Below are positions 7,934 through 17,493 of a stretch of 64,000 nt of DNA, one piece after another. The stretch spans positions 62,001 to 126,000 of the forward strand of contig CBFDBO010000008.1 in NCBI GenBank assembly GCA_965603075.1. The letters run 5' to 3'. Source of the stretch: JABJOR01 sp965603075 (GTDB lineage Bacteria; Pseudomonadota; Alphaproteobacteria; Rhodospirillales; Casp-alpha2). Numbering within the stretch: position 1 is the stretch's first letter; every line of letters begins with the position of its first letter. The translations under genes were made by a program, and so were the position numbers. The notes beneath the pieces were generated by a model. That model had not been told where the DNA came from, ran no database searches, and worked only from the letters and a program-made list of their open reading frames with translations.

Positions 7934-8776
7934 ATGTGTCCCGCCCCCGTTTCAAAAGATCAGGATCGTGGTTTTCTAATCCCCATTGGAGGAGCAGAAG
8001 ACAAAGAAGCCGATCGTAGAATTTTATCAAGGTTCGTTGAGCTTTCCGGATCAGATAAAAGTCATATCGTTGTTATCCCCACTGCCTCTCGTTTAGATGA
8101 TACAGGTCCCAATTATTTAGGAATTTTTGACGGCTTGGGCGCGGGACAGGTCGATTATTTACCCATCACCAACCGCGAAGATTGTGACAACCCCTCATTC
8201 TCTGAAATCCTTGATAGTGCCACAGGTATTTTCATCACAGGCGGCAATCAACTCAGATTATCAACAATCCTTGGTGGAACATTAATTGCGCAGAAAATCA
8301 GACGGAGTAACGCCAGCGGCATTCCCGTTGCAGGAACATCAGCGGGTGCCTCTATTATGTCACAACATATGATCGCGGGTGGCAGTGCCAAAAGCTCACC
8401 TGCCCAAGACGGTGTCAATCTGGCTCCTGGCTTAGGATTAACAAACATAGCCATTATTGATCAGCATTTCACCGAACGCCACAGATTGGGAAGATTGCTG
8501 TCTGCAACAGCGTATAATCCATTTTTACTGGGTATTGGCATCGATGAAGACACAGGCGCTTTCATTGGACCGGATAACATGATGGAAGTCATTGGCAAAG
8601 GCAGCGTAACGGTGGTCGATTCAAGTGGGTTAACCTATTCCTCCATGGGGCATGCTGCCCACGGAGAACCGCTAAGTTTATTGGGGTTGAAATTAGACAT
8701 TCTCAGCGAAGGTTGCAGGTACGATTTAAATGGTCGTCAATCATACGCGCCTGATGGTGTTAATAATGATTCATAA
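7934..8776 (+). CDS. cphB: Cyanophycinase
   Basis: 280 residues, peptidase S51 family. It degrades cyanophycin (multi-L-arginyl-poly-L-aspartate) to beta-Asp-Arg dipeptides in the cytoplasm. Seen: N-terminal I-P-I-G-G-A-E-D-K-E, the nucleophile elbow A-G-T-S-A-G-A-S with S136, the following Q-D-G-V-N-L-A-P-G-L-G-L and I-I-D-Q-H-F-T-E-R-H-R-L-G-R-L, which carry the residues that shape the active site in cyanophycinases, and G-I-G-I-D-E-D-T-G. Length matches the family. The upstream ribosome site is poor. It begins an operon with cyanophycin synthetase (67-base gap), so synthesis and degradation are encoded together, a typical arrangement in Proteobacteria. Confidence 0.95.
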   Translation: MCPAPVSKDQDRGFLIPIGGAEDKEADRRILSRFVELSGSDKSHIVVIPTASRLDDTGPNYLGIFDGLGAGQVDYLPITNREDCDNPSFSEILDSATGIFITGGNQLRLSTILGGTLIAQKIRRSNASGIPVAGTSAGASIMSQHMIAGGSAKSSPAQDGVNLAPGLGLTNIAIIDQHFTERHRLGRLLSATAYNPFLLGIGIDEDTGAFIGPDNMMEVIGKGSVTVVDSSGLTYSSMGHAAHGEPLSLLGLKLDILSEGCRYDLNGRQSYAPDGVNNDS

Positions 8777-8843
8777 AAATTAATTCCTTTAAGATCTCGA
8801 ATTACGAGACGGAGACATGCAATAAAAATATAAGGACTGGGAA

Positions 8844-11645
8844 ATGAAAATTATTTCAACGAATGTTTATGTAGGTCCAAACACTTGGGCAAGCTTTCCT
8901 GTTATTCGGCATGTAATCGACCTTGGGATTCTCGAAAACTGGCCATCGGTAAAACTAGGTTCTGAATTCATTGATAAGTTAATTGACGCTTTGCCCGGTC
9001 TTTCTGAACACGGGTGTTCCTATAAAACCTCTGGCGGGTTTGTTCGCCGTCTCAGAGAAGATGAAGGTACCTGGCTCGGTCATATTATGGAACACTGTGC
9101 CTTAGAAATTCAATGTGTCGCGGGCACAGAAGTCTCATTTGGTCGCACCCGTTCCACGGGCACCCCCGGCCAGTACAATATGGTCTACACCTATAAACAA
9201 CGTGATGTTGGCTTAGAAGCTGGGGAAATGGCCATCAATTTATTGATGCATTTATTACCCGACAATGTCCGCGCCCTCATTGACTATGAATTTGAAGAAG
9301 ATTTTGATTGGGCCGCTGATTTAGAAAGTTTCATCCGCCGTGCCCAACGAAAAGAATTTGGTCCCAGCACAGGTTCGCTTGTAAAGGCCGCCGAAGAACG
9401 AAATATTCCATGGCTGCGTTTAAACGACTACAGTCTGGTCCAATTCGGTCATGGTAAATATCAACAGCGTATCCAAGCGACAATAACCAGTGAGACAAAA
9501 CAAATTTCCGTTGAAATTGCCTGTGATAAAGACAGCACCCATTCTTTATTAAATGATCTAGGTCTCCCTGTTCCAAAACAATATATGGTCCATTCCGTCC
9601 GACAAGCCATCCGCGCGGCCAACCGTATTGGTTATCCCATCGTCGTTAAGCCTTTGGATGCCAACCATGGACGCGGGATTACCATTAACGTGATGGATGA
9701 TGATGCAACCGAGGCCGCGTTCGAATACGCCCTTGAATATGGTACGGGTCGTACCGTTTTACTGGAAAGTTTGGTGGCGGGGCTCGATCACCGGATGCTT
9801 GTGATTAATAATGAATTGGTTGCCGTTGCAAAACGCGTACCCGGTCATGTTATTGGTGACGGTAAAAGTTCCATCGTGGAATTGGTGGATGAAGTCAACA
9901 GCGACCCCCGTCGGGGTGTCGGTCACGAAAAGGTTCTAACCAAATTAGAATTTGATAACCAAGCCCGATTATTACTAGAAGAGGCTGGTTATGATGCTGA
10001 AACAGTCTTACCAGACGGCGAGCAATTTTTTCTACGCTCCACCGGTAACCTATCAACCGGGGGCACCGCTATTGATGTAACCGATATCGTCCATCCCGAT
10101 ACCCGGGAAATGGCTGTGCGCGCCGTTATGGCGATTGGTCTTGATGTAGGTGGTGTCGATTTTCTAACCCCAGACATCACCAAATCCTATAAAGAAGTCG
10201 GTGGTGGCATCGTTGAAGTAAACGCAGCCCCCGGCTTTCGAATGCACATAGCCCCAAGCGAGGGTGAACCCCGCGATGTTTCGGGAAAAGTAATCGATAT
10301 GCTTTTCAAACCCGGCACGCCGAGCCGGATCCCTATTGCCGCTATCACCGGAACAAACGGCAAGACAACCACGTCACGTATGCTCGCCCATATAATGAAA
10401 GCCAATGGAAGAACGGTTGGCATGACATCCACTGATGGTGTTTATATTGATGGAAAACTGAGCGTGAAGGGCGATATGACAGGTCCCAAATCAGCTCAGA
10501 TTGTATTGCGTGATCCAATCGTTGATTTCGCCGTCATGGAAACGGCCCGCGGTGGTTTGGTGCGAAGCGGATTAGGCTATGAGGCATCCGATGTTGCGGC
10601 GTGCTTGAACGTTACATCCGATCACTTGGGCATGGGGGGTGTGGAAACCGTAGAACAACTCGCCGAGGTAAAACGCGTTGTTGTTGAGACCGCCACAAAA
10701 GCCGCTATTTTGAATGCTGATGATCTGAATTGTTTACGCATGGCGGATTATGCCAAGGCTGAAACCATCTGTTACATCACCATGGATTCCGACAACATTT
10801 TGGTGAAAGAACATATCAGAGCCGGTGGGCGCGCCGTTGTGCGCGAAAAAGGGATGAACGGCGATATGATCACCATTTATGACAATGGCATGCACATACC
10901 TGTTTTATGGACGCACCTGATTCCCGCAACTTTAGAAGGCAAAGCGCTGTTTAATGTGCAGAACGCTATGTTTGCAACAGCAATGGCATATTCCTTTGAG
11001 GTTGATTTAGAAAACATTCGCAATGGCCTTCGAACCTTTGACACCTCATTCTTCCAGACCCCCGGCAGAATGAATGTATTTGATGAACACCCATTCAGAG
11101 TGATTTTGGATTACGGTCATAATCCGGCAGCCTTCAAAGCAATGGGGGAGCTCGCTGATCGATTAGAAGTAACCGGTAAACGAATTTTAGTGGTTTCAGT
11201 ACCCGGTGATCGCCGCGATGAAGATGCCTATGAAGGCACCGCAATTCTCGCCAAGCATTTTGATCACTTCATTTGTAAAGCCGATGATAATCGACGGGGC
11301 AGGGGACAACTAGAAATTCCCGAACTGCTGAAAGATGGTTTCATGAAAGCGGGTATCGATGAGGAAAATATCGAGCTCTTAGGGAATGAACCCCAAGCAA
11401 TTGATCGCGCCCTTGAAATTGCGGGCGAGGGTGATTTGGTTGTTATCTTTGGTGATAATGCGACCCGAAGCTGGAAACAAATCATCTACTTCAATGAAGA
11501 AGAACGATTAAACGCCATTCAAGATGATCAAGATATTGCAGCGAGCAGTGAAGATTTAGAAGAATTTTTATCAGGTAAAGATCGTCTTATTCGCGATGAA
11601 CGTGGGGTAAGATTAGCCCGGGGTGATATAGAAGACGGTGATTAA
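8844..11645 (+). CDS. cphA: Cyanophycin synthetase
   Basis: 933 residues, slightly longer than usual. It polymerises Asp and Arg into cyanophycin with ATP. Domain order: N-terminal domain (about 1-160, with E-D-E-G-T-W-L-G-H-I-M-E-H), ATP-grasp domain (about 220-480, with G-Y-P-I-V-V-K-P-L-D-A-N-H-G-R-G and V-E-V-N-A-A-P-G-F-R-M-H) that adds Asp, and Mur-ligase-like domain (about 490-930, P-loop I-T-G-T-N-G-K-T-T near 500, D-Y-G-H-N-P and D-R-R-D-E-D) that adds Arg. All catalytic motifs look intact. An extra acidic C-terminal tail of about 45 residues follows the usual end. A clear AAGGA lies 10 bases before the ATG. Confidence 0.96.
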   Translation: MKIISTNVYVGPNTWASFPVIRHVIDLGILENWPSVKLGSEFIDKLIDALPGLSEHGCSYKTSGGFVRRLREDEGTWLGHIMEHCALEIQCVAGTEVSFGRTRSTGTPGQYNMVYTYKQRDVGLEAGEMAINLLMHLLPDNVRALIDYEFEEDFDWAADLESFIRRAQRKEFGPSTGSLVKAAEERNIPWLRLNDYSLVQFGHGKYQQRIQATITSETKQISVEIACDKDSTHSLLNDLGLPVPKQYMVHSVRQAIRAANRIGYPIVVKPLDANHGRGITINVMDDDATEAAFEYALEYGTGRTVLLESLVAGLDHRMLVINNELVAVAKRVPGHVIGDGKSSIVELVDEVNSDPRRGVGHEKVLTKLEFDNQARLLLEEAGYDAETVLPDGEQFFLRSTGNLSTGGTAIDVTDIVHPDTREMAVRAVMAIGLDVGGVDFLTPDITKSYKEVGGGIVEVNAAPGFRMHIAPSEGEPRDVSGKVIDMLFKPGTPSRIPIAAITGTNGKTTTSRMLAHIMKANGRTVGMTSTDGVYIDGKLSVKGDMTGPKSAQIVLRDPIVDFAVMETARGGLVRSGLGYEASDVAACLNVTSDHLGMGGVETVEQLAEVKRVVVETATKAAILNADDLNCLRMADYAKAETICYITMDSDNILVKEHIRAGGRAVVREKGMNGDMITIYDNGMHIPVLWTHLIPATLEGKALFNVQNAMFATAMAYSFEVDLENIRNGLRTFDTSFFQTPGRMNVFDEHPFRVILDYGHNPAAFKAMGELADRLEVTGKRILVVSVPGDRRDEDAYEGTAILAKHFDHFICKADDNRRGRGQLEIPELLKDGFMKAGIDEENIELLGNEPQAIDRALEIAGEGDLVVIFGDNATRSWKQIIYFNEEERLNAIQDDQDIAASSEDLEEFLSGKDRLIRDERGVRLARGDIEDGD

Positions 11646-11681
11646 TAGGTGATTAATATTTGAAAAGCAGAGAGAAAACAA

Positions 11682-13445
11682 ATGGACGCTCCTGTTACAT
11701 CTTGGGAAGAGATTGAAGAAGCCCTAGAGATTACCGTCCCACAGTCAGATCAACTTGTGTTGGACGAAAGCCGTCGGTTGACCGGACCGGGGCTGTTGTG
11801 GCGCTATCCGGGCGCTGTTATTGATATATCGGTAAAGGGATATGAGCTTAGTGATGTTACAAACACTTGGTCGTTAATGGCCCGCCGCATTCTTGACGAT
11901 ATCGGTTGGGGCAAAGAACAGTTTATGGTTCGACATTTCGATGGCGGTGCATCCCTTGCCATTTCCGCCCCCTTAGACGCGCTTTATTCTGCGGTGTTTA
12001 CCGTTGAGACAATTTGGCACCAAAGTGCGAACGCCTTGCTCAATCAAAAACCGGATGATTATGAGAGCATGGTGAATGATTTACGAAGCGTCATTACCAA
12101 AGAGGCTAATCCCGCCCTTATGGCCTTAATGCAATCAGCCTATGATCATGGTGTTGATGCGCTCAGCGATGATGAAGAAGTATCCTTAGGCCACGGAACG
12201 GGATCACTGGTTTACTCGGTTCTGGAATGCCCATCCCCCCATGATGTTCCTTGGGATAAATTACACAATATTCCCGTGGCCTTAATTACGGGAACCAATG
12301 GTAAAACAACATCTGTGCGCTTGTCATCGGCAATTGCCAAAGCCGCTGGGAAAGTTTCAGGCTTAACATCTACGGATTTTATCAGGGTAGGGGACGATGT
12401 TGTTGACCGGGGCGATTATTCTGGCCCAGGCGGTGCGAGGATGTTGCTTCGCGATAAAAGGTTAGAGATTGCCTATTTAGAAGTTGCGCGCGGTGGGATA
12501 CTGCGGCGTGGTCTTCCTTTACGACAAGCCCAAGCCGCCCTTGTCACCAATGTAGCCGCCGACCATTTGGGCCAGTACGGTATCAATACAGTACCAGAAC
12601 TGGCCGCTGTGAAACTTGCCGTTCACCGGGCATTGGTAGAAGGCGGTGTTTTAGTTCTCAATGCTGATGATGAATTCATCGCCCATGAAGCCCTGAATAT
12701 TACGGCCAATATTTGTTGGTTTTCAACTGATGCAAATTCGCCCCTCATTCAATCAGCAAGACAATCTGGTAAGCTTTGTGCTTGGGTGGCGGATGGTTCA
12801 TTAATTTATTTCGATGGTGTAAATGATCAAATTATAATCTCTATAAACCACATCCCTCTGACGATGAACGGTGCGGCAATTTACAATGTCAGAAACGCCC
12901 TTGGGGCTCTGTGTCTGGCGCGCGCGATGGGTATCAACAACCAAGATATCTGCAAAGGGCTAGCTGAATTCAAAAGCAACCCGAAAGATAATCCCGGCCG
13001 GTGCAATGAGTTTTCCGTCAAAGGGGCGCGGGTATTTATGGATTTTGCCCATAACCCCCATTCCATTGAAGCCGTGACGTCGGCTTTGGGAAATATTAAA
13101 GGCAAACGGCGATTCTTAATGATTGGTCATGCAGGGGACCGTTCTGACCAAGATATCAAAGACCTGACACGTGGTGCATTTTTCTTCAAACCCGATAGAG
13201 TTGTTACCTATGAATTACCCGATTATTTACGAGGACGTGAACTAGAAGAAATCACAGACATTATACGCGATGAATGCATTGCTCTTGGTCTGGCACAAGA
13301 TACTATTCAATACGCCGAGAATACCAGCGCTGGCATATCAAAAATTTTAGACGAAATAGAGGAAGGCGATATTGCGTTGTTATTGGTGCTGTCAGACCGC
13401 GACAAAGCCTTTGAGTTACTCGAAGCTGCCATTCGTGTGAATTAA
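11682..13445 (+). CDS. Cyanophycin-synthetase-like Mur ligase (short paralogue)
   Basis: 587 residues. The C-terminal two thirds resembles the Mur-ligase half of CphA: P-loop I-T-G-T-N-G-K-T-T at about 203-210, T-S-T-D-F-I, G-P-G-G-A-R-M-L-L-R, E-V-A-R-G-G-I-L-R-R-G, N-V-A-A-D-H-L-G, N-A-D-D-E and D-F-A-H-N-P-H-S. The N-terminal 190 residues lack a recognisable ATP-grasp core and only loosely recall CphA (R-R-L-T-G-P-G-L-L-W). It is thus the reverse of cyanobacterial CphA2, which keeps the ATP-grasp and has a degenerate Mur part. Tandem cphA plus a shorter cphA-like gene is known in other Proteobacteria; the partner's activity is uncertain. It lies 36 bases after cphA and is surely co-transcribed. 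Confidence 0.88.
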   Translation: MDAPVTSWEEIEEALEITVPQSDQLVLDESRRLTGPGLLWRYPGAVIDISVKGYELSDVTNTWSLMARRILDDIGWGKEQFMVRHFDGGASLAISAPLDALYSAVFTVETIWHQSANALLNQKPDDYESMVNDLRSVITKEANPALMALMQSAYDHGVDALSDDEEVSLGHGTGSLVYSVLECPSPHDVPWDKLHNIPVALITGTNGKTTSVRLSSAIAKAAGKVSGLTSTDFIRVGDDVVDRGDYSGPGGARMLLRDKRLEIAYLEVARGGILRRGLPLRQAQAALVTNVAADHLGQYGINTVPELAAVKLAVHRALVEGGVLVLNADDEFIAHEALNITANICWFSTDANSPLIQSARQSGKLCAWVADGSLIYFDGVNDQIIISINHIPLTMNGAAIYNVRNALGALCLARAMGINNQDICKGLAEFKSNPKDNPGRCNEFSVKGARVFMDFAHNPHSIEAVTSALGNIKGKRRFLMIGHAGDRSDQDIKDLTRGAFFFKPDRVVTYELPDYLRGRELEEITDIIRDECIALGLAQDTIQYAENTSAGISKILDEIEEGDIALLLVLSDRDKAFELLEAAIRVN

Positions 13446-13636
13446 CACAAAAACAGAAAAATATTTGTCCCATTAATTGTGACCAGTGAGTAATCACCCC
13501 CCTGCTTTATCCCTATGGACACGCATCCTGCGACCCTACGATACCCGCGCGAGCATAAAAGCCTGGCGTAGGCCCGCATCACCGCCACATTAAGGTTGCA
13601 AGCAGAAGTTTGATGCTGAAAAACTTGGAGTCTTAT

Positions 13637-15265
13637 TCAATTATCAGGTGTCGAGTTGGTTTGCCTGTTCGCCATGGTTTCCCACATGCTTGATGCAGCC
13701 CCAGCCCCTGCTTCAGCATAAATATTGAACACTTCATCTATACCATTTTCTTTCAAGTGTTCTTCTTGATCAGGATAAAGTGCCGTGGCGACAATGGGAC
13801 CAGAATAGCCGCGTTCACGAAGACGTCTTGCTGCATCAATGTTTGCTGTATGATTGGGCATGGCGAGCAGAATCATGGTTACCTCTTCATGTCCGTCGTC
13901 GAGCCGTGTCCAGAACTCAGGATGCGTTGCGTCACCCAATACCACGTCTCGCCCTGCCAAGACATTTTGTTCTACCTCGGTTTCATCCAAATCAATTCCG
14001 AGAATTTCACCCTCCGCATGAGGATGCATCTCATCATAAACCGCTTGGCCAACTCTCCCCATGCCAAAAACCAAAATCCGATTACCATCAAGAGATATAT
14101 CCTCATCCCCTGGGAGGCGGTTTGTGCTTTCAAAAGCCTGTAACAAGTTATGATATTTTGCGTACAGGGTATCGGCGAAGGAGTTTAAGGGGGATGCAAT
14201 CACAAATGAAACCGATACAGCCAAGGCGATAACAGTTCCCCACTCATGTTGCAGCCAGCCTGAACTAATCGCTACGGCAGCGACGATTAAGCCGAATTCC
14301 GAATAATTTCCAAGCACGCTGGCCCCAAGGGTCGCACCACGAGCCCGGAGACGGAATTTCGTCAAAAACAGGAAGAACATGGCGAGCTTGAAAGGTAAAA
14401 CGACTAAAAGTATCAAAGCGACAACAAAGGTTTCCCACGTTGGAAGACCGGTTAATCCGATCGTCAAGAAAAAGCATACGAGGAATACATCTTTGAAGTT
14501 CATGAGGTTTTTTGACAGCTCGTTTGCTCTTGGATGCTGGGCAAATAACACGCCTAAAATGAGCGCACCGAGATCACCTTTCATTCCGACCAATTCAAAC
14601 AATGCCGCCCCCCCCAAGGCCATGACGAAACCGAAAACAGAAAGAAGTTCCTTATGTCCACTGTTGGCGAGAATAAATCCCAAAAAATACCGACCCGGAA
14701 TAAGTGCTAGTAATCCAATAGCCCACACCGATGGTAGCTTTCCTGCGGAAACAGCGAGAAAAACCACGGCGGCTATATCTTGCATGACCAACACACCAAT
14801 CGCCACTTGGCCGTAGCGCGAAACAAGAGCCCCCCGATCTTCCAAAGTTTTAACGGCGAAAACCGTACTTGAGAAAGAAAGGGCAAACGCAATGATGAGG
14901 GTCCCGGTTAAGTCTAACTCGCTAAACATCGCGATATTACTTAAGGCCAACCCAAATAACAGAGCCATCGTAATGAGAATAGATCCGGCCATATGAAAAG
15001 TTGTTGTTGCCCATATTTCCGGTCGGACCAAAGTACCTATACGCAACTTCAACCCTATGGTGAAAAGCAAAAGCGTTATGCCCAAATCGGCGATTTCCAT
15101 CAAGAATTGATCGCTCTCGGCACCCAAAAAATGCAAGACAAACCCCGCAACAAGAAAACCTACCATAGGGGGAAGTTTGAATTGCTTGAAAAGCAAGCCG
15201 AAGGCGAAGGCAATCGCTATCCATGCAGGGTCACGGTAGTCGATGGAAATAAGAAATTGATCCAA
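13637..15265 (-). CDS. Kef/CPA2-type cation:proton antiporter with TrkA-N domain
   Basis: About 542 residues from a TTG start at 15265, chosen because GGGGAGG lies 5 bases before it; a longer frame to 15328 has no such site. Residues to about 385 make some 12 membrane helices with the CPA2 pattern (P-P-M-V-G-F-L-V-A-G, F-A-L-S-F-S-S-T-V-F-A, V-M-Q-D-I-A-A-V-V-F). A cytoplasmic Rossmann domain follows, R-I-L-V-F-G-M-G-R-V-G-Q-A-V-Y-D, with a D-x-D nucleotide-binding end (I-D-L-D-E). Such proteins exchange K+ or Na+ for H+, gated by nucleotides or glutathione. It is convergent with the cyanophycin operon. The Arg-Asp polymer link is not evident; the position may be incidental. Confidence 0.9.
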   Translation of the reverse strand: MDQFLISIDYRDPAWIAIAFAFGLLFKQFKLPPMVGFLVAGFVLHFLGAESDQFLMEIADLGITLLLFTIGLKLRIGTLVRPEIWATTTFHMAGSILITMALLFGLALSNIAMFSELDLTGTLIIAFALSFSSTVFAVKTLEDRGALVSRYGQVAIGVLVMQDIAAVVFLAVSAGKLPSVWAIGLLALIPGRYFLGFILANSGHKELLSVFGFVMALGGAALFELVGMKGDLGALILGVLFAQHPRANELSKNLMNFKDVFLVCFFLTIGLTGLPTWETFVVALILLVVLPFKLAMFFLFLTKFRLRARGATLGASVLGNYSEFGLIVAAVAISSGWLQHEWGTVIALAVSVSFVIASPLNSFADTLYAKYHNLLQAFESTNRLPGDEDISLDGNRILVFGMGRVGQAVYDEMHPHAEGEILGIDLDETEVEQNVLAGRDVVLGDATHPEFWTRLDDGHEEVTMILLAMPNHTANIDAARRLRERGYSGPIVATALYPDQEEHLKENGIDEVFNIYAEAGAGAASSMWETMANRQTNSTPDN

Positions 15266-15652
15266 CTTTGCCTCCCCTGAATGGCTTTTTTTTAATAGGA
15301 TCCTATGACCCATTGCACCAAAGTGCACATAAGATCAAATAAAAATAGCGCCCTATTTTTTGCGTGATTGTTGATAAAGTTACCTTAGAGCACTTGGACT
15401 AATAATACCGATTTGCCACCTTTTGAAAAGCCAAGAACCTGAGCATTCAGTTTTCGAATTTAGAACTTAATATTTTGGATGAAAGGCAACTGAAGAACTT
15501 CCAATAATCCACGCGACCAGCTTTGCCGAGACTGTTTCCCAAAATTATCGAGATATCATTTTACCGTCAAATGATGTATACTAGTGGGTGCTCAAATTGA
15601 TGATGGAAACCAGCAACAGGATGGTGTCCATCTTCAGTGAAAGGAGGGCGCT
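15266..15652. other. Intergenic region between antiporter and small gene
   Basis: Divergent promoter region. A TATACT hexamer lies near 15577-15582, about 70 bases before the small gene's ATG, without a good -35 partner. No ORF or structured element was recognised. Confidence 0.35.
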
Positions 15653-15925
15653 ATGACCCGAAACATTGAAAGACGTATGGTCGAGGTCAATGGTATCAGT
15701 ATGGAAATGGCCTTGGCTGAAGCATTGCTAGGTAAAGAAAAAGTAATGGATTATTTTGACCGTCAACGCACAGAGTTGGTTGATCAAATCGAAGATTTAG
15801 AGACCCAGAAAATGGAGGCTTTAAATCGGTTTGAAGATCGCAGCAAGATAACCTCTGCACCTAAGAAACACTCAACCACGCCTTCTAGGCTAGCGGGATT
15901 AAGGTCGATTTCTAACCTGACTTAA
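15653..15925 (+). CDS. Small charged protein of unknown function
   Basis: 90 residues, preceded by a near-ideal GAAAGGAGG 6 bases before the ATG, which argues strongly for translation. The N-terminal half M-V-E-V-N-G-I-S-M-E-M-A-L-A-E-A-L-L-G looks helical, and residues 35-65 (R-T-E-L-V-D-Q-I-E-D-L-E-T-Q-K-M-E-A-L) are a likely coiled coil; the tail is basic and serine/threonine-rich. No domain is recognised. It is flanked by the divergent antiporter gene and the convergent GNAT gene, so it is probably transcribed alone. Base composition resembles the neighbours. Confidence 0.7.
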   Translation: MTRNIERRMVEVNGISMEMALAEALLGKEKVMDYFDRQRTELVDQIEDLETQKMEALNRFEDRSKITSAPKKHSTTPSRLAGLRSISNLT

Positions 15926-16093
15926 CCTCGATTTGCTCTGATGGGTTCTGTTTGCTTTGGACGGCTCAAATATTACAGATGTTTACCCTGATGACGATTC
16001 AGGCGATGAGAGATATTGTTGTCATACGCAACATTCTCGGTTGCTATTAACCCGTAGCGGCCACAGCCATTGATAGAATGTCGCCTTCAGAAT

Positions 16094-16528
16094 CTAGCGC
16101 TGATATTTAATGAATGGCGTTAATTTGGCGACCTTGTCATATAGCCTGCGCCCTGCCTCATTAAAATCCTGAGTGAGCCAGTAAACCGAAGAACAACCGC
16201 GCTTATCGGCTTTTTTATAAACAGCCTCAATTAAAGCCCGCCCGGCGCCTTTACCGCGTACCTGTTGCGCGCTGTAGAGATCAATCAGATAACATCTGGG
16301 TTCGGGCTGCCACGTATGAGGGTGAAAAACGTACGTCGTAAAGCCAATTAACTTACCGGTGTCATCTTCGCATACGAGGCAAAAGGGGCCATCATCTTTT
16401 GCGTCCATCAGACGGTGCCATGTATTTTCCGTTGTCTCTGATAAGTCTACTTCATAATAATCCTGATACCCCTTCCACAAAGGGTTCCATTCGGCGCGAT
16501 CTTCCGGTGTAGCTTCTCTTATTTTCAC
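16094..16528 (-). CDS. GNAT family N-acetyltransferase
   Basis: About 144 residues from GTG at 16528 (V-K-I-R-E-A-T-P-E-D), preceded by AAGAGAA; the frame continues to 16588 but the extra residues are hydrophobic and lie upstream of the typical GNAT beginning. The acetyl-CoA binding motif A is Q-Q-V-R-G-K-G-A-G-R-A-L-I-E-A-V, with I-D-L-Y just before it and S-V-Y-W-L-T-Q-D-F-N-E-A-G-R-R-L-Y as motif B. The acceptor is unknown; many such small single-domain enzymes acetylate amino acids or polyamines. It is transcribed on its own and convergent with the small coiled-coil gene. Confidence 0.87.
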   Translation of the reverse strand: MKIREATPEDRAEWNPLWKGYQDYYEVDLSETTENTWHRLMDAKDDGPFCLVCEDDTGKLIGFTTYVFHPHTWQPEPRCYLIDLYSAQQVRGKGAGRALIEAVYKKADKRGCSSVYWLTQDFNEAGRRLYDKVAKLTPFIKYQR

Positions 16529-16740
16529 TGATATTCTCTTTTTTCTGACTATAAAAAGAAATTTTAGGCAAAGAACGCATGATGTCAATAATTCAAATGC
16601 GTAAGTTTGTTCTGACTAAAAGCAGACCCTAATTTGGCCTGTTTAAATTTTTTGCTTATAACCCGCCTTGGAATAATATACCTTATTTTCTATGTCATTG
16701 TTTAACAATAAAAGTAAGAAATTATCTAAGGTAAGAAACC

Positions 16741-17286
16741 ATGAATAAAAGCTGGAAAATATACTGGGTGGTGGTTGCTGTCACGGTTACGAACTACCTT
16801 ACTATGGTTCTGTGGTCTCTTCCGCTGGTAAGCGAAATGGCAGATGGAGGCGTGCCTTTTGACATGCGCCCGGGAGGCTACTCCTTCGAAGAGGCTCAGG
16901 TATTCCTGACATCAATGAATAACGAGGGTCGCGATTTCTATCTCAATACTCAACAGCTTCTAGATTTCTTTTATCCCACTTTATTCGCAATTTCGGTTGC
17001 CATTCCCTTGGCCCATTTGTTACCACGGTACTGGGGATGGCCATTGGCGTTGTTAGCTATTGTAGCAGGATGCTTCGATCATCTTGAGAATAGCGCCGTA
17101 GCTATAATGCTACGAATTGAGCCAAATTTGGTCACTGAGGCCATGGTTTCATCTGCAAATAGTTGGACATTGGCTAAGTCGATCTCGACCTCTATCGCTT
17201 CGATAGCTCTGGTTATAGTTCTTTGCATTAAGGGCATTGTTTGGTTGAAAACACGAAAAAAGGAAGTCGGGCAACCAAATCTTTAG
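16741..17286 (+). CDS. Four-helix membrane protein of unknown function
   Basis: 181 residues with four hydrophobic segments at about 8-28, 72-92, 96-116 and 150-170. Between the first and second lies an extracytoplasmic-looking loop of about 40 residues (M-A-D-G-G-V-P-F-D-M-R-P-G-G-Y-S-F-E-E-A). The protein ends in a short basic tail (K-T-R-K-K-E-V-G). No catalytic motif is evident. A strong AAGGTAAG lies about 7 bases before the ATG. It is isolated between a GNAT gene on the other strand and the phosphonate operon terminator, so its context does not suggest a role. Confidence 0.65.
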   Translation: MNKSWKIYWVVVAVTVTNYLTMVLWSLPLVSEMADGGVPFDMRPGGYSFEEAQVFLTSMNNEGRDFYLNTQQLLDFFYPTLFAISVAIPLAHLLPRYWGWPLALLAIVAGCFDHLENSAVAIMLRIEPNLVTEAMVSSANSWTLAKSISTSIASIALVIVLCIKGIVWLKTRKKEVGQPNL

Positions 17287-17287
17287 C

Positions 17288-17345
17288 TTGTCTGATATTG
17301 GCTACAAACGGAAGTTCTGGTCAACACCCAATAGCGTCTGCTTAA
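17288..17345. repeat. Interspersed repeat (copy D)
   Basis: This segment (TGTCTGATATTGGCTACAAA... to ...CCCAATAGCGTCTG) corresponds in reverse complement to the central part of copy I at 43850-43905, sharing GGCTA, AAGTTCTG-TCA and ACCCAATA-CG blocks in order. It lies directly after the membrane-protein gene. Confidence 0.5.
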
Positions 17346-17440
17346 CATGAAAGTTAAAGGCCATCAGGGGGCGCATCAGGCCGGATTAAGACGTTTCATC
17401 AGGGAAGCTAACTTCAACGAGTCGCTTCGTAAAAACCTCA

Positions 17441-17468
17441 TAAAAAAAGGGGAGGCCGAAGCCTCCCC
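17441..17468 (-). terminator. Strong terminator of the phosphonate operon
   Basis: Read on the minus strand: GGGGAGGC, loop TTCG, GCCTCCCC (17449-17468), then seven T (17441-17448). The 8-bp perfect GC stem with a UUCG loop ends the phnW-phnA-phnY transcript. Confidence 0.92.
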
Positions 17469-17493
17469 AATCTAAGATAAAAATTTCGTAATA

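Noticed and set aside
11682..13445. Second cyanophycin synthetase as CphA2
   Set aside because: CphA2 retains the ATP-grasp domain and has a degenerate Mur domain; this protein shows the reverse.
13757..15280. Several plus-strand open frames of 95-150 codons opposite the antiporter
   Set aside because: They are antisense to a well-supported membrane-protein gene, mutually overlapping, and have no ribosome sites.
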